From positions 1 to 64,000 of the forward strand of contig NZ_JAATOT010000005.1 in the NCBI RefSeq assembly GCF_011806455.1: 64,000 nucleotides of DNA, written 5' to 3'. The DNA is from Celeribacter sp. HF31 (GTDB lineage Bacteria; Pseudomonadota; Alphaproteobacteria; Rhodobacterales; Rhodobacteraceae). Position numbers and translations under genes: made by a program. Positions within the stretch are counted from its first letter, which is position 1, and each line of letters begins with the position of its first letter. Positions 63,268 through 64,000 of the stretch are shown here, one piece after another. Below the pieces are notes generated by a model. That model was not told where the DNA came from. It worked only from the letters and a program-made list of their open reading frames with translations, and did no database searches.

Positions 63268-64000
63268 ATGCGCAATCTCTTCATATTGGCGGCTCTTGTG
63301 CTCATGCCCACAGGTGTTTTCGCGGATAAGGCCGGGGTCGGTGCTTGGGAAAACTCCAGCAATTCCATGTTGCGCTGGATCGAAGAGGCGCCTGCGCTCG
63401 ACTGGTATTACACGTGGCGCCCGACGCAGATGTGGACACAAAGCCGGTCGCGGCGCTCGGTCGAATTCGTGCCGATGATCCGCGACGCCTCTGATGTGAC
63501 CAAGAAAATCGTCTCCGACCTGCCGGTGCGGGCGCTCTTGGCCTTCAATGAACCGGATTCGCGCAAAAGCGAGGGCAGCAATCTCTCCGTCGAACAGGCT
63601 GTCGCGCTGTGGCCGAAACTCGAAGCCCGCGGTCTGCGCCTTGGTAGCCCGGCGGTGACCCAAGGCCAGACGCTCGGGAAATCCTCGTGGCAGGGGCGGT
63701 TCATGGCCCAGGCCGAGGCCAAAGGCCTGCGCGTCGATTTCATGGCGGTGCATTACTATTCGACCAATGGCAATGTGAAAGACTTTGAAAACTGGCTGCG
63801 CAGGGTGCACGCCGAATACAAACGCCCGATCTGGGTCACGGAATTTGCCTTTATCGATTGGCAAAACGTGCGTGGGGTCAGTTACGCCCAAAACGCCGCC
63901 TTTGCTGAATCCGCGATTTTGATGATGGAACGTCTGCCCTTCGTCGAGCGCCACGCCTGGTTCGCGGCCAATCCTTATCCTTATGGTGGGGCCAAACCGC
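63268..64000 (+). CDS. Glycoside hydrolase (GH128/Asl1-type), partial at window end
   Basis: At least 244 residues, open at the window edge. Signal peptide MRNLFILAALVLMPTGVFA, then the TIM-barrel of the glyco_hydro_cc (Asl1-like) family: KAGVGAWENSSNSMLRWIEE, LLAFNEPDSRKSEGS with the acid/base Glu, and PIWVTEFAFIDW with the nucleophile Glu. Family members hydrolyse beta-1,3-glucans. GAGG five bases before ATG 63268 supports the start. Probably secreted to act on external glucan such as laminarin. Confidence 0.83.
   Translation, partial: MRNLFILAALVLMPTGVFADKAGVGAWENSSNSMLRWIEEAPALDWYYTWRPTQMWTQSRSRRSVEFVPMIRDASDVTKKIVSDLPVRALLAFNEPDSRKSEGSNLSVEQAVALWPKLEARGLRLGSPAVTQGQTLGKSSWQGRFMAQAEAKGLRVDFMAVHYYSTNGNVKDFENWLRRVHAEYKRPIWVTEFAFIDWQNVRGVSYAQNAAFAESAILMMERLPFVERHAWFAANPYPYGGAKP

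Noticed and set aside
1-64000. CRISPR arrays
   Set aside because: No set of regularly spaced short direct repeats with unique spacers is present; repeats seen are dispersed or single palindromes.

Overview
The window looks like a chromosomal segment of a marine-type alphaproteobacterium of the order Rhodobacterales (Roseobacter group). This rests on the protein families present (DctPQM TRAP transporter, tripartite tricarboxylate transporter, MetR/MetF pair, alphaproteobacterial ornithine decarboxylase, BKACE enzyme, a small ArgGlu-rich protein I associate with DUF6280), on high GC with GC-rich third positions, and on dispersed GC-rich intergenic repeats of the kind seen in this group. Genus cannot be fixed from the sequence alone. 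No rRNA operon, CRISPR array or complete prophage is present.

Left end, 1-5 kb, is accessory: a two-gene Hachiman anti-phage system (HamA nuclease, HamB helicase) on the minus strand, lower in GC than the rest, then a LysE-type exporter and a short tyrosine recombinase, with copies of a dispersed intergenic repeat between them.

5-12 kb is one minus-strand operon: a DctQMP TRAP importer followed by a three-part FAD/[2Fe-2S] amino-acid or opine dehydrogenase (HcnA/B/C type) and a RidA imine deaminase, with a divergent LysR regulator. It reads as uptake and oxidative deamination of an amine-containing compound. 12.3-15.4 kb holds repeat-derived spacer, a DUF1127 + EamA exporter pair with divergent LysR, and a second gene-poor spacer.

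15.4-28.1 kb is a carboxylate-catabolism island: TctD/TctE-like two-component system facing a TctC binding protein and a single-chain TctA-TctB fusion permease, then a PrpF/4-oxalomesaconate-tautomerase family isomerase, a tandem universal stress protein, an unannotated 53-residue protein, a D-2-hydroxyacid dehydrogenase, an AbrB-family membrane protein, and a GntR regulator with its operator driving TcuA and TcuB (tricarballylate dehydrogenase and its iron-sulfur membrane electron acceptor). Together they suggest import of a tricarboxylate, isomerisation, and oxidation toward aconitate.

28-35.6 kb is a plastic zone: repeat, frameshifted IS3-family transposase remnant, a GT61/GtrA/HAD-UbiA envelope-glycan group, an EamA exporter with divergent MocR-type regulator and clear operator, then a TetR fragment fused by rearrangement to a dead phage integrase next to tRNA-Cys.

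35.6-64 kb is mostly core: pcm, tolC, a PopZ-like scaffold, cobyric acid synthase, EF-P, YgfZ, an MsbA-type ABC exporter, aminotransferases, valyl-tRNA synthetase, ornithine decarboxylase with a long structured leader and a strong terminator, metF/metR with two MetR-type boxes, inositol monophosphatase, a Flp-like small protein, rhomboid protease, and a glycoside hydrolase cut by the window edge.
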